64,000 nucleotides of DNA from Marinobacter sp. SS21 (GTDB taxonomy: Bacteria; Pseudomonadota; Gammaproteobacteria; Pseudomonadales; Oleiphilaceae): contig NZ_JAQNDA010000010.1 of the NCBI RefSeq assembly GCF_028369065.1, forward strand, positions 97,529 through 161,528, given 5' to 3'. Shown here in pieces: positions 45,138 through 54,042 of the stretch. Made by a program: the position numbers and the translations under genes. The notes beneath the pieces were generated by a model. It was given only the letters and a program-made list of their open reading frames with translations. It did no database searches and had not been told where the DNA came from. Each line of letters starts with the position of its first letter. Position 1 is the stretch's first letter.

Positions 45138-45224
45138 GCCCTCCCCGCCTCATTTACCCTTGCCATTTGCCCTCTCCGGCATAAGCCCTGATAATCTGGC
45201 CCAGTTCCTTACCGAGGTCCCTGA

Positions 45225-46352
45225 ATGGACATCTATCTTGTTGGCGGCGCGGTCCGTGACGAACTGCTAGGCATTCCGGTCAAGGATCGCGACTGGGTCG
45301 TGGTCGGCGCTGCCCCCGGGCAGATGCTGACCCAGGGCTATCGCCAAGTCGGCGCAGACTTCCCGGTATTCCTGCATCCAGACAGCAATGAGGAATACGC
45401 CCTGGCGCGGACCGAACGCAAGCAAGGCCACGGCTACCATGGTTTCGTGGTCCATAGCGCGCCGGACGTGACGCTGGAGGAAGATTTGCAGCGGCGGGAT
45501 CTGACCATCAACGCCATGGCCCGGGATGCCGACGGCCAGCTGGTGGACCCGTTTAACGGCCGCCAGGATCTGGCCGCGCGCCAGCTCCGCCATGTTTCCC
45601 CGGCCTTTGCCGAAGACCCCCTGCGTATCCTGCGTACCGCCCGTTTTGCCGCCCGTTTTGCACCTCTGGGCTTCCGCGTGGCGGAGGAAACGACCACTCT
45701 GATGGGGCAGATGGTGAGCGAGGGCGAAGTCGATCACCTGGTGCCGGAACGGGTCTGGCAGGAAATGCAGCGGGCACTGCAGGAACAGGCGCCGGCGGTA
45801 TTCTTCGAAGTATTGCACAGCTGTGGTGCCCTGGCCGTGCTGATGCCGGAACTCGATGCATCCAGGTTAGCCGAGGCGCTGGACGCATTGCGCTGTGTTT
45901 GCGCTCACGACACGGCCACCGATGTCCGCCTTGCCGCCATGCTGTCGCCGCTCTCAACCGACGTCGCGTCACAGCGCGCCAAGGCCATGAAGGCACCGAA
46001 CGAATGCCAGGATCTGGTCCGCTTAACGACCACCGCCGCCGAACGGTTTGCCACCAACTCAGCAGGCGCAGGTTTCGGTGCCGAGGACCTGCTGCAACTG
46101 CTGGAACTGGCGGATGCCTGGCGCAAGCCGGAGCGTTTTAGCCGGCTGCTGGTTGTGCTGCGGTGCGCCCAGGCCAGCCACCTGCACCCGACCCTGGCCG
46201 CACTGGAACAGGCCGCCGTCGACACCGCACAAGTCAACGCCCAGGATCTGATGGCCCAAGGCCACAAAGGAAAGACTCTGGGCCAGGCAATCCGCCTGGA
46301 GCGTCTCCGGCGTATTCAGACCCTGCTAGCATCGTCACAGGAGGCGCCGTGA
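45225..46352 (+). CDS. cca: CCA tRNA nucleotidyltransferase
   Basis: A 375-residue class II nucleotidyltransferase very like E. coli Cca at the N-terminus: [20 protein letters not shown] (metal ligands D21, D23), [20 protein letters not shown], then [16 protein letters not shown] and the ATP/CTP-selecting ERVWQEM. It adds or repairs CCA at tRNA 3' ends. E. coli Cca has 412 residues with an HD phosphohydrolase domain; here the HD motif region (near residues 225-245) reads [13 protein letters not shown] without a clear H...HD...D set and the tail is shorter, so only the transferase is likely active. It overlaps the next gene by GTGA. Confidence 0.92.
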   Translation: MDIYLVGGAVRDELLGIPVKDRDWVVVGAAPGQMLTQGYRQVGADFPVFLHPDSNEEYALARTERKQGHGYHGFVVHSAPDVTLEEDLQRRDLTINAMARDADGQLVDPFNGRQDLAARQLRHVSPAFAEDPLRILRTARFAARFAPLGFRVAEETTTLMGQMVSEGEVDHLVPERVWQEMQRALQEQAPAVFFEVLHSCGALAVLMPELDASRLAEALDALRCVCAHDTATDVRLAAMLSPLSTDVASQRAKAMKAPNECQDLVRLTTTAAERFATNSAGAGFGAEDLLQLLELADAWRKPERFSRLLVVLRCAQASHLHPTLAALEQAAVDTAQVNAQDLMAQGHKGKTLGQAIRLERLRRIQTLLASSQEAP

Positions 46353-47092
46353 CCGAAACACCCGTCGCCCTAGTCACCGGCGCCGCCCACCGGCTGGGGG
46401 CCGCCACCGCCAGCCGCCTGCACCAGCGCGGATGGCGGGTGATCATCCATTACCGGAGCCGGCCGCAACAGGCCAAGGCCCTGGTCGAAAGATTCAACCA
46501 GGCACGCCCGGGGTCGGCCATCGCACTGGCGGCCGACTTGAGCCAGGCCAACGACATCAAACAACTCGCGCAGGCGGCCATCGCCCGCTGGGGCCGGCTC
46601 GACGGTTTGGTCAACAACGCCTCGCTGTTCTACCCGACCCCGACCGCCACGGCCAGCACCGAAGACTGGGACGCCATTCTCAACACCAACCTGCGCGCGC
46701 CCTTCCTGCTGGTTCAGCAGTGCCTGAATGCCCTGCAGCAGAGCAATGGTGCCATCGTGAACCTGCTCGACATCTACCACCAGCGACCGCTGGCAAACCA
46801 CCCGTTGTACTGCGCCAGCAAGGCCGGACTCGCCAGCCTGACCCAGGCCTGGGCACGGGATCTCGCCCCCAATGTGCGGGTTAACGGCGTTTCTCCCGGT
46901 GCCATCCTCTGGCCAGACAATGGCGAAGCGATAGACCCGGACTACCAGCAGGCCATTCTCGCCAAGACTCCGCTCTGCCGTACCGGCACCCCGGACGATA
47001 TCGCCGGGGCCGTGGCCTTCCTGCTCTGCGATGCGCCCTTCGTGACGGGACAGATCCTCGCGGTGGACGGCGGCCGTAGCCTGAACATGTAA
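46349..47092 (+). CDS. Pteridine reductase-like SDR
   Basis: A 247-residue short-chain dehydrogenase starting at GTG 46349 with AGGAGG eight nt upstream. [20 protein letters not shown] is the TGxxxRxG form used by pteridine reductases (PTR1, FolM) instead of TGxxxGx[11 protein letters not shown] follows, and the catalytic YCASKAG is intact (Tyr and Lys present). Likely NADPH-dependent reduction of dihydrofolate or dihydropterin in the cytosol. It overlaps cca by 4 nt and is probably translationally coupled to it. Confidence 0.82.
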   Translation: MTETPVALVTGAAHRLGAATASRLHQRGWRVIIHYRSRPQQAKALVERFNQARPGSAIALAADLSQANDIKQLAQAAIARWGRLDGLVNNASLFYPTPTATASTEDWDAILNTNLRAPFLLVQQCLNALQQSNGAIVNLLDIYHQRPLANHPLYCASKAGLASLTQAWARDLAPNVRVNGVSPGAILWPDNGEAIDPDYQQAILAKTPLCRTGTPDDIAGAVAFLLCDAPFVTGQILAVDGGRSLNM

Positions 47093-47264
47093 CAGCCCGT
47101 CCAACACCGCTCCCGTTCCGGCAAACTCCCGGCTCCACCGCTATCTCACACCCGGCTGGCGGTGCGTTGGTCCACCTTTCCGTTTCCGCTACAATGCAGG
47201 GCATATCGATACGGGAACCGCTACATCAGGCTCCCCGCCCTCTTTATCATTTTGGAGATTAGCC

Positions 47265-48443
47265 ATGCGTGATGTTGTGATTGTTGCCGCCAAGCGAACC
47301 GCCGTCGGCAGCTTCGGAGGCGCCCTGGCCAGCCTGCGCGCCGACCAGCTCGGCAGCGCCGTAATCAGCGCCCTGCTGGAAGACACCGGAGTCGCAGCGG
47401 ATCAGGTCAACGAAGTGGTCATGGGCCAGGTGCTCACCGCTGGCTGCGGTCAGAATCCGGCCCGGCAAGCAGCGATCAATGCCGGCCTGCCGGCCTCGGT
47501 CCCCGCCATCACCATCAACAAGGTCTGCGGTTCCGGTCTCAAGGCCGTGCATATGGCGGTGCAGGCCATCCGCTGTGGCGATGCCGAGATGATCATTGCC
47601 GGCGGCCAGGAAAGCATGAGCCAGGCCCCCCATGTGGTCCCCAACAGCCGCAACGGCCAGCGCATGGGCAACTGGACCATGATCGACACCATGATCAATG
47701 ACGGCCTGTGGGATGCTTTCAACGACTACCACATGGGCATCACCGCCGAGAACATCGTGGACAAGTACGACATCAGCCGGGAGGAACAGGACGCCTTCGC
47801 CGCCGCCTCCCAGCAAAAGGCGATCGCCGCCCAGGCCGCAGGCTACTTTGATGGCCAGATCGTTCCCGTCAGCGTTCACCAGCGCAAGGGCGACCCCATC
47901 GTGGTTACCCGGGACGAGAATCCTCGGGACGGCATTACTGCCGATGGCCTGGCCAAGCTGCGCCCCGCCTTCAAGAAGGACGGCACGGTCACCGCCGGCA
48001 ACGCCTCTTCACTGAACGACGGTGCCGCGGCAGTGCTGGTGTGCAGCGCCGAAAAAGCCGAGCAGTTGGGGCTGGCGCCCTTAGTGACCATTCGCGCCCA
48101 CGCCAATGCCGGCGTCGACCCCACCATCATGGGCACCGGTCCGATTCCGGCCAGCCAGCGCTGCCTGGAACGGGCCGGCTGGAGCGTGGACGACCTGGAC
48201 CTGGTGGAAGCCAATGAGGCCTTTGCCGCCCAGGCCCTCTCGGTCAACCGTGAACTGGGCTGGGACACCAGCAAGGTCAACGTCAACGGTGGTGCCATTG
48301 CCATTGGCCATCCCATTGGCGCGTCCGGTTGTCGCATCCTGGTGACCCTGATCCATGAGTTGATCCGTCGGGATGCGCACAAGGGTCTGGCCACCCTCTG
48401 CATCGGGGGCGGCATGGGCGTGGCACTGGCCGTGGAACGCTGA
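47265..48443 (+). CDS. Acetyl-CoA C-acetyltransferase (thiolase II)
   Basis: A 392-residue biosynthetic-type thiolase. The acyl-bearing Cys is C88 in [52 protein letters not shown] and the C-terminal [13 protein letters not shown] are all present. It condenses two acetyl-CoA or cleaves acetoacetyl-CoA; with acetoacetate from liuE it could close the leucine pathway, although it is 37 kb away. The start has GGAG upstream. It is followed by trmL with the stop and start overlapping by one base. Confidence 0.93.
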   Translation: MRDVVIVAAKRTAVGSFGGALASLRADQLGSAVISALLEDTGVAADQVNEVVMGQVLTAGCGQNPARQAAINAGLPASVPAITINKVCGSGLKAVHMAVQAIRCGDAEMIIAGGQESMSQAPHVVPNSRNGQRMGNWTMIDTMINDGLWDAFNDYHMGITAENIVDKYDISREEQDAFAAASQQKAIAAQAAGYFDGQIVPVSVHQRKGDPIVVTRDENPRDGITADGLAKLRPAFKKDGTVTAGNASSLNDGAAAVLVCSAEKAEQLGLAPLVTIRAHANAGVDPTIMGTGPIPASQRCLERAGWSVDDLDLVEANEAFAAQALSVNRELGWDTSKVNVNGGAIAIGHPIGASGCRILVTLIHELIRRDAHKGLATLCIGGGMGVALAVER

Positions 48444-48928
48444 TGACGGAGCCGTCGGCGCCACTGCTGAATGTCGTACTGTACGAGCCGGAGATTCCGC
48501 CCAACACCGGGAATATCATCCGGCTCTGTGCCAACACCGGCTGTCGCTTGCATCTGATTGAACCGCTGGGGTTCAGCCTTGAGGACAAGCAGATGCGTCG
48601 CGCCGGGCTGGACTACAGCGAGTACGCCACGGTGAAGGTGCACCGTAACTATGAGAGTTTTCTCGACACCGAACGGCCCGCCCGGCTGTTCGGCCTGACC
48701 ACCCGAGGCACTCAGTCCTATCATCAGGTACAATTTCAGGAGGGAGATTACCTGATGTTTGGCCCGGAGACCCGGGGCCTGCCCAGCCAGGTCCGCGAAC
48801 AACTGCCATCACATCAGCGCTTGCGGGTGCCCATGCAGCCGAACTCCCGCAGCCTTAATCTGTCCAACGCGGTGGCGCTGGTGGTCTATGAAGCCTGGCG
48901 CCAGCTGGATTTCATTGGAGGCCTGTGA
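48443..48928 (+). CDS. trmL: tRNA (cytidine/uridine-34 2'-O)-methyltransferase
   Basis: A 161-residue SPOUT methyltransferase of the TrmL type: [20 protein letters not shown] near the start, [22 protein letters not shown], then [12 protein letters not shown] and the knotted C-terminus [20 protein letters not shown] that binds SAM. It methylates the wobble nucleotide of tRNA-Leu. Coupled to the thiolase in front and to a GTG-started gene behind. Confidence 0.93.
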   Translation: MTEPSAPLLNVVLYEPEIPPNTGNIIRLCANTGCRLHLIEPLGFSLEDKQMRRAGLDYSEYATVKVHRNYESFLDTERPARLFGLTTRGTQSYHQVQFQEGDYLMFGPETRGLPSQVREQLPSHQRLRVPMQPNSRSLNLSNAVALVVYEAWRQLDFIGGL

Positions 48929-48929
48929 G

Positions 48930-49691
48930 GTGAAATCGACCCGTTTCGAAAGCCCGGCAGCGCCGGGAATGAGCTGGCGTTCGCTGGTCGTCTGTGCGCT
49001 GGCACTCTCCTGGCAGCCCGTTACCGCCGAGGACGAGGCCGCCAACCTGCGCCGGATCACCTCCCTGGAAGACACCTCGGAAGCCTCAGTGCATGCCGGC
49101 CAACAGCTGATTTCCGCCATCTACGAGGGCTGCGGGCTCACCGTCAAGTTTCTTGAGGCGCCACCGGCACGATCCCTCAGCCTGGCCGAAGCCGGCCGTT
49201 CCGACGGCGAACTGGCCAGGGTGCGAGATGTCATCAACGAGAATGGTCCGCTCGTCGCCCTGGAACCCCCTCTCACCCTGCTGCAGCTGGTGCCGATTTA
49301 TCTCGACCCAGGCATTCCCGCCCAAAACACCCTCGTCGCCGTCGACCGCATTGGCTACATCAACGGTTATCGCATGGTGCCGCCACTGCTGCCCACGGGA
49401 AAGTCCACCTTACTGGCCCACAGCACTGAGCACCTGGTGCTCCTTTTGGAAAATGACCGGATAGATGTCGGCCTTACCCTGAGCTGGGACGCTCAAAAGG
49501 CGACATTCAACAACAATGCCCTGATCATCGGGGAGCCGATACTGGAGGCGCCGGTCTATCATTACATTCACCGCTCCCGGGTCGCCGACCTGCCGTGTCT
49601 GTCGGCGTCGCTAAAGCGACTCAAGGCCGAAGGCCATGTGGACGACCTGCTGAACGCGATATTGGCCGAGCAACTCACGGGCAGTCGTTAA
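48930..49691 (+). CDS. Periplasmic solute-binding-like protein
   Basis: A 253-residue protein from GTG 48930, with GGAGG in the end of trmL; ATG at 48969 is an alternative. A signal peptide (SWRSLVVCALALSWQPVTA-ED) is followed by the pattern of a small type II binding fold: LISAIYEGCGLTVKFLEAPP, ARSLSLAEAGRSDGELARV, INENGPLVALEPPLTLLQLV, then NDRIDVGLTLSWDA and LPCLSASLKRLKAEG. Single-gene members with no ABC transporter nearby may be sensors or periplasmic scavengers. Ligand unknown. Confidence 0.68.
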   Translation: MKSTRFESPAAPGMSWRSLVVCALALSWQPVTAEDEAANLRRITSLEDTSEASVHAGQQLISAIYEGCGLTVKFLEAPPARSLSLAEAGRSDGELARVRDVINENGPLVALEPPLTLLQLVPIYLDPGIPAQNTLVAVDRIGYINGYRMVPPLLPTGKSTLLAHSTEHLVLLLENDRIDVGLTLSWDAQKATFNNNALIIGEPILEAPVYHYIHRSRVADLPCLSASLKRLKAEGHVDDLLNAILAEQLTGSR

Positions 49692-49820
49692 GGCGAACCA
49701 CGCCTTGCTGATGCAGCCTTCAGGGCACGCGGAGCCGATTCGGAGCTAGTCAGAGACTTCTTAGGGAAGAGATCCGGCGTGAGGGCCGAATTCGGTAGGA
49801 GGGAAACCGGGAGCAGGGTC

Positions 49821-49850
49821 GCCCAACCGGTCGTAACCGACCGGTTGGGC
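49821..49850. terminator. Strong symmetric hairpin between convergent genes
   Basis: GCCCAACCGGTCG and CGACCGGTTGGGC form a perfect 13-bp stem with loop TAAC, between the end of the gene at 48930 and the end of secB. No T-run lies on either side. It may act as a bidirectional terminator or simply block read-through of both transcripts. Confidence 0.6.
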
Positions 49851-49868
49851 GAACTGCCAGCTCACCGG

Positions 49869-50372
49869 TCAGTGAGTCTGACTTTCCTGAGCCGCCTGGG
49901 CCTGGGCTTCGTCCTGCTTGCGCTTGAGCGCCTGGGCGTAGATGGCATCGAAGTTCACCGGCGCCAACATCAAGGCCGGGAAGCTACCTTTGTTGACCAG
50001 GCCGTCAATGGCCTCGCGAGCGTAGGGGAACAGGATATTCGGGCAGTAAGCACCGAGCATCTGCCCCAGTTGCGGGCCCTCGATGTTCTGAACCATGAAC
50101 ACCCCGCCCTGCTGGATCTCCACGATGTAAGCCACTTTTTCGCCCACCTTGGCGGTGACGGTCAGGGACAGCACCACTTCGAACTGGTTGTCGCTGATCT
50201 TGGTATGGCTGGTGTTCAGATCCAGGTTGACCTGGGGCTTCCACTGCTCCTGGAAAACGGTCGGCGAATTGGGTGATTCGAAGGACAGGTCCTTCACATA
50301 GATCCGCTGCAGGGCAAACTGCGGTTGAGTTGCGTTTTCGCTGCCTGCTGCGGCCTGCGGGTTGTCAGCCAT
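49869..50372 (-). CDS. secB: SecB export chaperone
   Basis: A 167-residue SecB: FALQRIYVKDLSFESPNSPT, VFQEQWKPQVNLDLNTSHTK, FEVVLSLTVTAKVGEKVAYI, then GPQLGQMLGAYCPNILFPYA and FPALMLAPVNFDAIYAQAL. It keeps secretory proteins unfolded and passes them to SecA. In E. coli the order is yibN-grxC-secB; here grxC is missing and the rhodanese lies directly upstream after 162 nt. Confidence 0.96.
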   Translation of the reverse strand: MADNPQAAAGSENATQPQFALQRIYVKDLSFESPNSPTVFQEQWKPQVNLDLNTSHTKISDNQFEVVLSLTVTAKVGEKVAYIVEIQQGGVFMVQNIEGPQLGQMLGAYCPNILFPYAREAIDGLVNKGSFPALMLAPVNFDAIYAQALKRKQDEAQAQAAQESQTH

Positions 50373-50534
50373 GTTTTATCCTTTCAATCTCTGATCGGGC
50401 AGCAATTGCCCTGTTGGGTTAAAAGCGCGACCGCGACAGTGTACCCACTGGCTCCGCGTACTGATGTGAAACAGTGCGGCAGATTGGCCATCAATTCAAG
50501 GGTTCAAGCCCTGACCGCCGCCGGCGCCACTCGC

Positions 50535-50951
50535 CTACTTTTTAACCAATGGCAGATTGCTGGCTTTCCAGTCGGCAACGCCACCGTTAAGGCGAACCAC
50601 CTTCTCAAAACCCTCGGCGGTCAGCTGCTTGACGGCCATGGCCGCGTGCTGCCCCATTTTATCCGCCACCACGATCTGCTTTTCCTTGTGCTTGTTCAGC
50701 TCCGCCATGCGATCCTTGAGGCTGTTCAATGGAATATGCAGGGCACCGGTGATATGTCCCTCGCCGTATTCCTTGCGATCGCGGATATCCAGCACTATGG
50801 CTTCATCCCGGTTGATCAGGCTGACCGCAGCCTGGGCAGAGATCTTCTGGCCACCGCGGCGGGATTCCAGGAGAAACAGGGCCGCCAGCAGTGCGACAAA
50901 TACCGACACCAGAATGTAGTGATTGACTATAAACTCGAACAACCTGTCCAT
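50535..50951 (-). CDS. yibN: Membrane-anchored rhodanese-like protein lacking the catalytic Cys
   Basis: A 138-residue YibN-type protein: one membrane helix (residues about 8-29, YILVSVFVALLAALFLLE) and a rhodanese domain (35-135; ISAQAAVSLINRDEAIVLDI, GHITGALHIPLNSLKDRM, NGGVADW). At the active site, where a Cys is expected, the sequence is IVVADKMGQHA, so Ala96 replaces Cys and sulfur transfer is not possible. Gene context with gpmI (divergent) and secB is conserved in gammaproteobacteria. It may act as a binding module or partner of the export path; that is inference. Confidence 0.82.
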   Translation of the reverse strand: MDRLFEFIVNHYILVSVFVALLAALFLLESRRGGQKISAQAAVSLINRDEAIVLDIRDRKEYGEGHITGALHIPLNSLKDRMAELNKHKEKQIVVADKMGQHAAMAVKQLTAEGFEKVVRLNGGVADWKASNLPLVKK

Positions 50952-51098
50952 GAACAAACCCTGCTGAATGATTTTGGCGCGATTATACACGCCCTCCGGC
51001 GGCGACAGAAGGCGGGGCACCGCCCCTGGCCCAGCCGGGGAACGGCAGCTCCCGGTTGCGTAGCCTGTGCTGGGCAAAACGGGTAGAATTAGCGCTTC

Positions 51099-51161
51099 CA
51101 TTTTTTGCCAAACGCATTTTTTGCCACACGCATATTGGCCAAACACCTTTTTGCCATTTAC
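51099..51161. repeat. Degenerate 16-bp tandem repeats in the gpmI leader
   Basis: Four units in tandem: CATTTTTTGCCAAACG (51099), CATTTTTTGCCACACG (51115), CATATTGGCCAAACAC (51131) and CTTTTTGCCATTTAC (51147). The first two differ at one base. They end 14 nt before the gpmI start codon. The T-rich parts fall at 16-bp steps, about one and a half turns of the helix. Confidence 0.75.
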
Positions 51162-51174
51162 ACCGGATAAAGTG

Positions 51175-52722
51175 ATGACTGTGACGCGCAAGCCGACTGC
51201 ACTGATTATTCTGGACGGCTGGGGCCACCGGGACCCGGCGGAAGACAACGCTATCAGCAACGCTGAGACGCCGTTCTGGGACAAGATCTGGCAGCAGCAA
51301 CCGAAAACCCTGATCAACACCTCCGGGATGTTTGTCGGACTGCCCCAGGGCCAGATGGGCAACTCCGAAGTCGGTCACATGAACCTGGGCGCTGGCCGGG
51401 TTGTGTACCAGAGCCTGACCCGCATCGACAAGGATCTGGAAGACGGCGCCTTTGCCAACAACCCAGTGATCTGCCGGGCCATCGACCAGGCCGTCGCTAA
51501 CGGTCGCGCCGTCCACCTGATGGGCCTGCTCTCTCCGGGCGGCGTCCACAGCCATGAGAACCACATCCTCGCCGCCGCCGAAGTGGCTGCCCAACGGGGC
51601 GCCAAGGAAGTCTATGTTCACGCCTTCCTCGACGGCCGCGACATGCCGCCACGCAGCGCCCAGCCGTCGCTGGAAAAAGCCGCCGCCGCCCTGAAGTCCC
51701 TCGGCGTTGGCCGGGTAGCCTCCATTGTTGGCCGTTACTACGCCATGGACCGGGACAACCGCTGGGACCGGGTCGAGGAAGCCTATAACCTGATGACCCT
51801 GGGCGAGGCCGAGTTCACCGCCACCAACCCTCAGGAAGCGCTCGACATGGCCTATGAGCGGGGCGAAAACGACGAGTTCGTCAAAGCGACCCGGATTCAC
51901 GCCCCAGGGGAAAGCGAAGCCACCATCAATGAAGGCGATGCCGTGGTGTTCATGAACTTCCGTGCCGACCGCGCCCGCGAAATGACCCGCGCCTTCGTCG
52001 AGCCGGGGTTTGACGGCTTCAAGCGCCGCAAGCTTCCGCAGCTGGCGGATTTCGTCATGCTCACCGAGTACGCCGCCGATATCCAGACCCCTTGTGCCTA
52101 CCCGCCGGAGGCGCTCACCAACGGCCTCGGCGAAGTCATGGCCAAACTGGGCAAGACCCAACTGCGCATCTCTGAAACCGAGAAGTATGCCCACGTCACC
52201 TTTTTCTTCAACGGTGGCCTGGAAACACCGTTCGAGGGCGAAGACCGCATCCTGGTGCCTTCGCCCAAGGTCGCAACCTATGACCTGCAGCCGGAGATGA
52301 GCGCACCGGAGGTCACCGACCAACTGGTGGCGGCCATCAAGAGTGGCAAGTACGACCTGGTGGTGTGCAACTATGCCAATGGCGACATGGTGGGCCATAC
52401 CGGCAAGCTGGACGCCGCCATCAAAGCCGCCGAATGTCTGGACCAGTGCGTGCAGCGGGTCACCGAGGCCCTTGAGGAAGTGGGCGGCCAGGCTTTGATT
52501 ACCGCCGACCACGGCAACTGCGAGCAGATGACCGACCCCAATTCCGGCCAACTGCACACCTCCCACACCATTGGCCCGGTACCGCTGGTCTACGTTGGCC
52601 CGCGCAAGCTGCGGCTGAAGGACGACGGCAGTCTCAGCGACGTCGCACCATCGCTACTCAGCCTGATGGACCTCGAACCACCGGCGGAGATGACCGGGCA
52701 CAGCCTGGTCGAACCCCAGTAG
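51175..52722 (+). CDS. gpmI: 2,3-bisphosphoglycerate-independent phosphoglycerate mutase
   Basis: A 515-residue iPGM of the alkaline phosphatase fold: metal Asp D14 in ILDGWGHR and catalytic S64 in [14 protein letters not shown]; then [39 protein letters not shown] and the metal-binding [12 protein letters not shown] and [10 protein letters not shown]. It interconverts 3- and 2-phosphoglycerate in glycolysis with Mn. ATG at 51175 is chosen because the protein starts [17 protein letters not shown]; the upstream frame crosses the 16-bp repeats. It is divergent from yibN and followed by envC, as in many gammaproteobacteria. Confidence 0.95.
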   Translation: MTVTRKPTALIILDGWGHRDPAEDNAISNAETPFWDKIWQQQPKTLINTSGMFVGLPQGQMGNSEVGHMNLGAGRVVYQSLTRIDKDLEDGAFANNPVICRAIDQAVANGRAVHLMGLLSPGGVHSHENHILAAAEVAAQRGAKEVYVHAFLDGRDMPPRSAQPSLEKAAAALKSLGVGRVASIVGRYYAMDRDNRWDRVEEAYNLMTLGEAEFTATNPQEALDMAYERGENDEFVKATRIHAPGESEATINEGDAVVFMNFRADRAREMTRAFVEPGFDGFKRRKLPQLADFVMLTEYAADIQTPCAYPPEALTNGLGEVMAKLGKTQLRISETEKYAHVTFFFNGGLETPFEGEDRILVPSPKVATYDLQPEMSAPEVTDQLVAAIKSGKYDLVVCNYANGDMVGHTGKLDAAIKAAECLDQCVQRVTEALEEVGGQALITADHGNCEQMTDPNSGQLHTSHTIGPVPLVYVGPRKLRLKDDGSLSDVAPSLLSLMDLEPPAEMTGHSLVEPQ

Positions 52723-52749
52723 GCGGGCCGGTCCTGCGGACCGGTCGGT

Positions 52750-53916
52750 ATGTCCATGCAGCAACCGCTCCGACGCCTCAGATCCACAGCACTCCCGGGC
52801 TTTTGCCTGGGCGTGCTGTTACTGTGCGCGTCGGCACTCGCCGACGACGTCTCACCGCAACAGATTGAAGCACTCAAGGAACAGATCGCCGATATCGACG
52901 ACTGGCTGCAAGATGCCGAAGAAGAGCGTTCCGATCTGCAGCAGGCCCTGGTCCGCGCCGAACAGCAGATCAGTCGGCTGACCCGGCAACGCCGGGAACT
53001 GCGCCAGCAGCTGGCGCAGCAACGCAATCGCCTGGCCGCACTGCAGCAGCAGGAACGGGACCTGATCGCGGTACTCGACCGCCAACGCGACGGCCTCAAG
53101 CGCCAGCTTCGTGCGGCCTGGATGGAAGGGGACACCCCGGCCATCAAGGTATTGCTGAACGAGGTAGACCCTCAGGATGTCGCCCGCACCATGACCTACT
53201 ACGAATACCTCAGCCAGGACACGGTCCGTCGGCTCGAGGCGTTCAACGCCAACCTGCGCCAGTTGCGCTCCACCCAGCACGAAGCCAACGCCACCGAAAC
53301 CCGCCTGGCCAAACTGGAACAGGACGTGGCCCAACGCCAGCGGCAACTGCAAGACAGCCGTGCCGAGCGCGAACGGACCCTGGTCGCTCTCAAGGCCGAG
53401 ATCGGCACCCGCCAGGACCGCCGGGAACGACTGGAGGCCGATCGGGTACGACTGGAGAGGCTGTTGCGGGAGGTACAGGCCGCCATCGCCAGCATTCCCG
53501 CACCCAACGAATCGCAACCCTTTCAGTCGCTACGGGCCAAGCTGCCCTGGCCGGTACAAGGCCGGGTCGTTCGCAACTTCGGGGAAAGCCTGGCTCAGGG
53601 CCGGCTTCGCCATAATGGCCTGCTGATCAGTACAAGCAGTGACGCCGAGGTGAAAGCGGTGCATTATGGTCGGGTGGTGTTCGCCAACTGGCTGCGAGGC
53701 TTCGGCCTGCTAACCATTATCGATCACGGCGACGGCTTTATGAGCCTTTACGGACACAGCAGCAGCCTGCTCACCAGTCCGGGCGACTGGATTACGGCGG
53801 GCCAGGCCATCGCCATCTCGGGCCAGACCGGCGGTACCGATCAACCCGCGCTGTACTTTGAGGTCCGCCACCAGGGCACCCCCCAGAACCCCAGACGCTG
53901 GCTTAGCCAACGCTGA
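52750..53916 (+). CDS. envC: EnvC-like murein hydrolase activator
   Basis: A 388-residue exported protein. A signal peptide (PGFCLGVLLLCASALA-DD) is followed by two long coiled-coil stretches (about 35-130 and 150-260, rich in Q, R, L and E) and a C-terminal LytM/peptidase M23 domain (275-385; WPVQGRVVRNFGESLAQGRL, HGDGFMSLYGHSSSLL). The zinc ligands are incomplete: the HxxxD and HxH motifs read HNGLLI and YFEVRH. This loss is normal in EnvC, which activates amidases AmiA/B at the division septum. It is co-directional with gpmI and ctpA. Confidence 0.88.
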   Translation: MSMQQPLRRLRSTALPGFCLGVLLLCASALADDVSPQQIEALKEQIADIDDWLQDAEEERSDLQQALVRAEQQISRLTRQRRELRQQLAQQRNRLAALQQQERDLIAVLDRQRDGLKRQLRAAWMEGDTPAIKVLLNEVDPQDVARTMTYYEYLSQDTVRRLEAFNANLRQLRSTQHEANATETRLAKLEQDVAQRQRQLQDSRAERERTLVALKAEIGTRQDRRERLEADRVRLERLLREVQAAIASIPAPNESQPFQSLRAKLPWPVQGRVVRNFGESLAQGRLRHNGLLISTSSDAEVKAVHYGRVVFANWLRGFGLLTIIDHGDGFMSLYGHSSSLLTSPGDWITAGQAIAISGQTGGTDQPALYFEVRHQGTPQNPRRWLSQR

Positions 53917-54042
53917 GCCTTCACGGGCATCCGGTGGGCGGCGAGTCCAATTTCCGCGGGCTGACAAAGCCCGCCCAGGACGCCATACTGTTGGCTAAGC
54001 ATAAGAAAACTTTTCATTATTTGACTGGAACAGGACAGCTGA

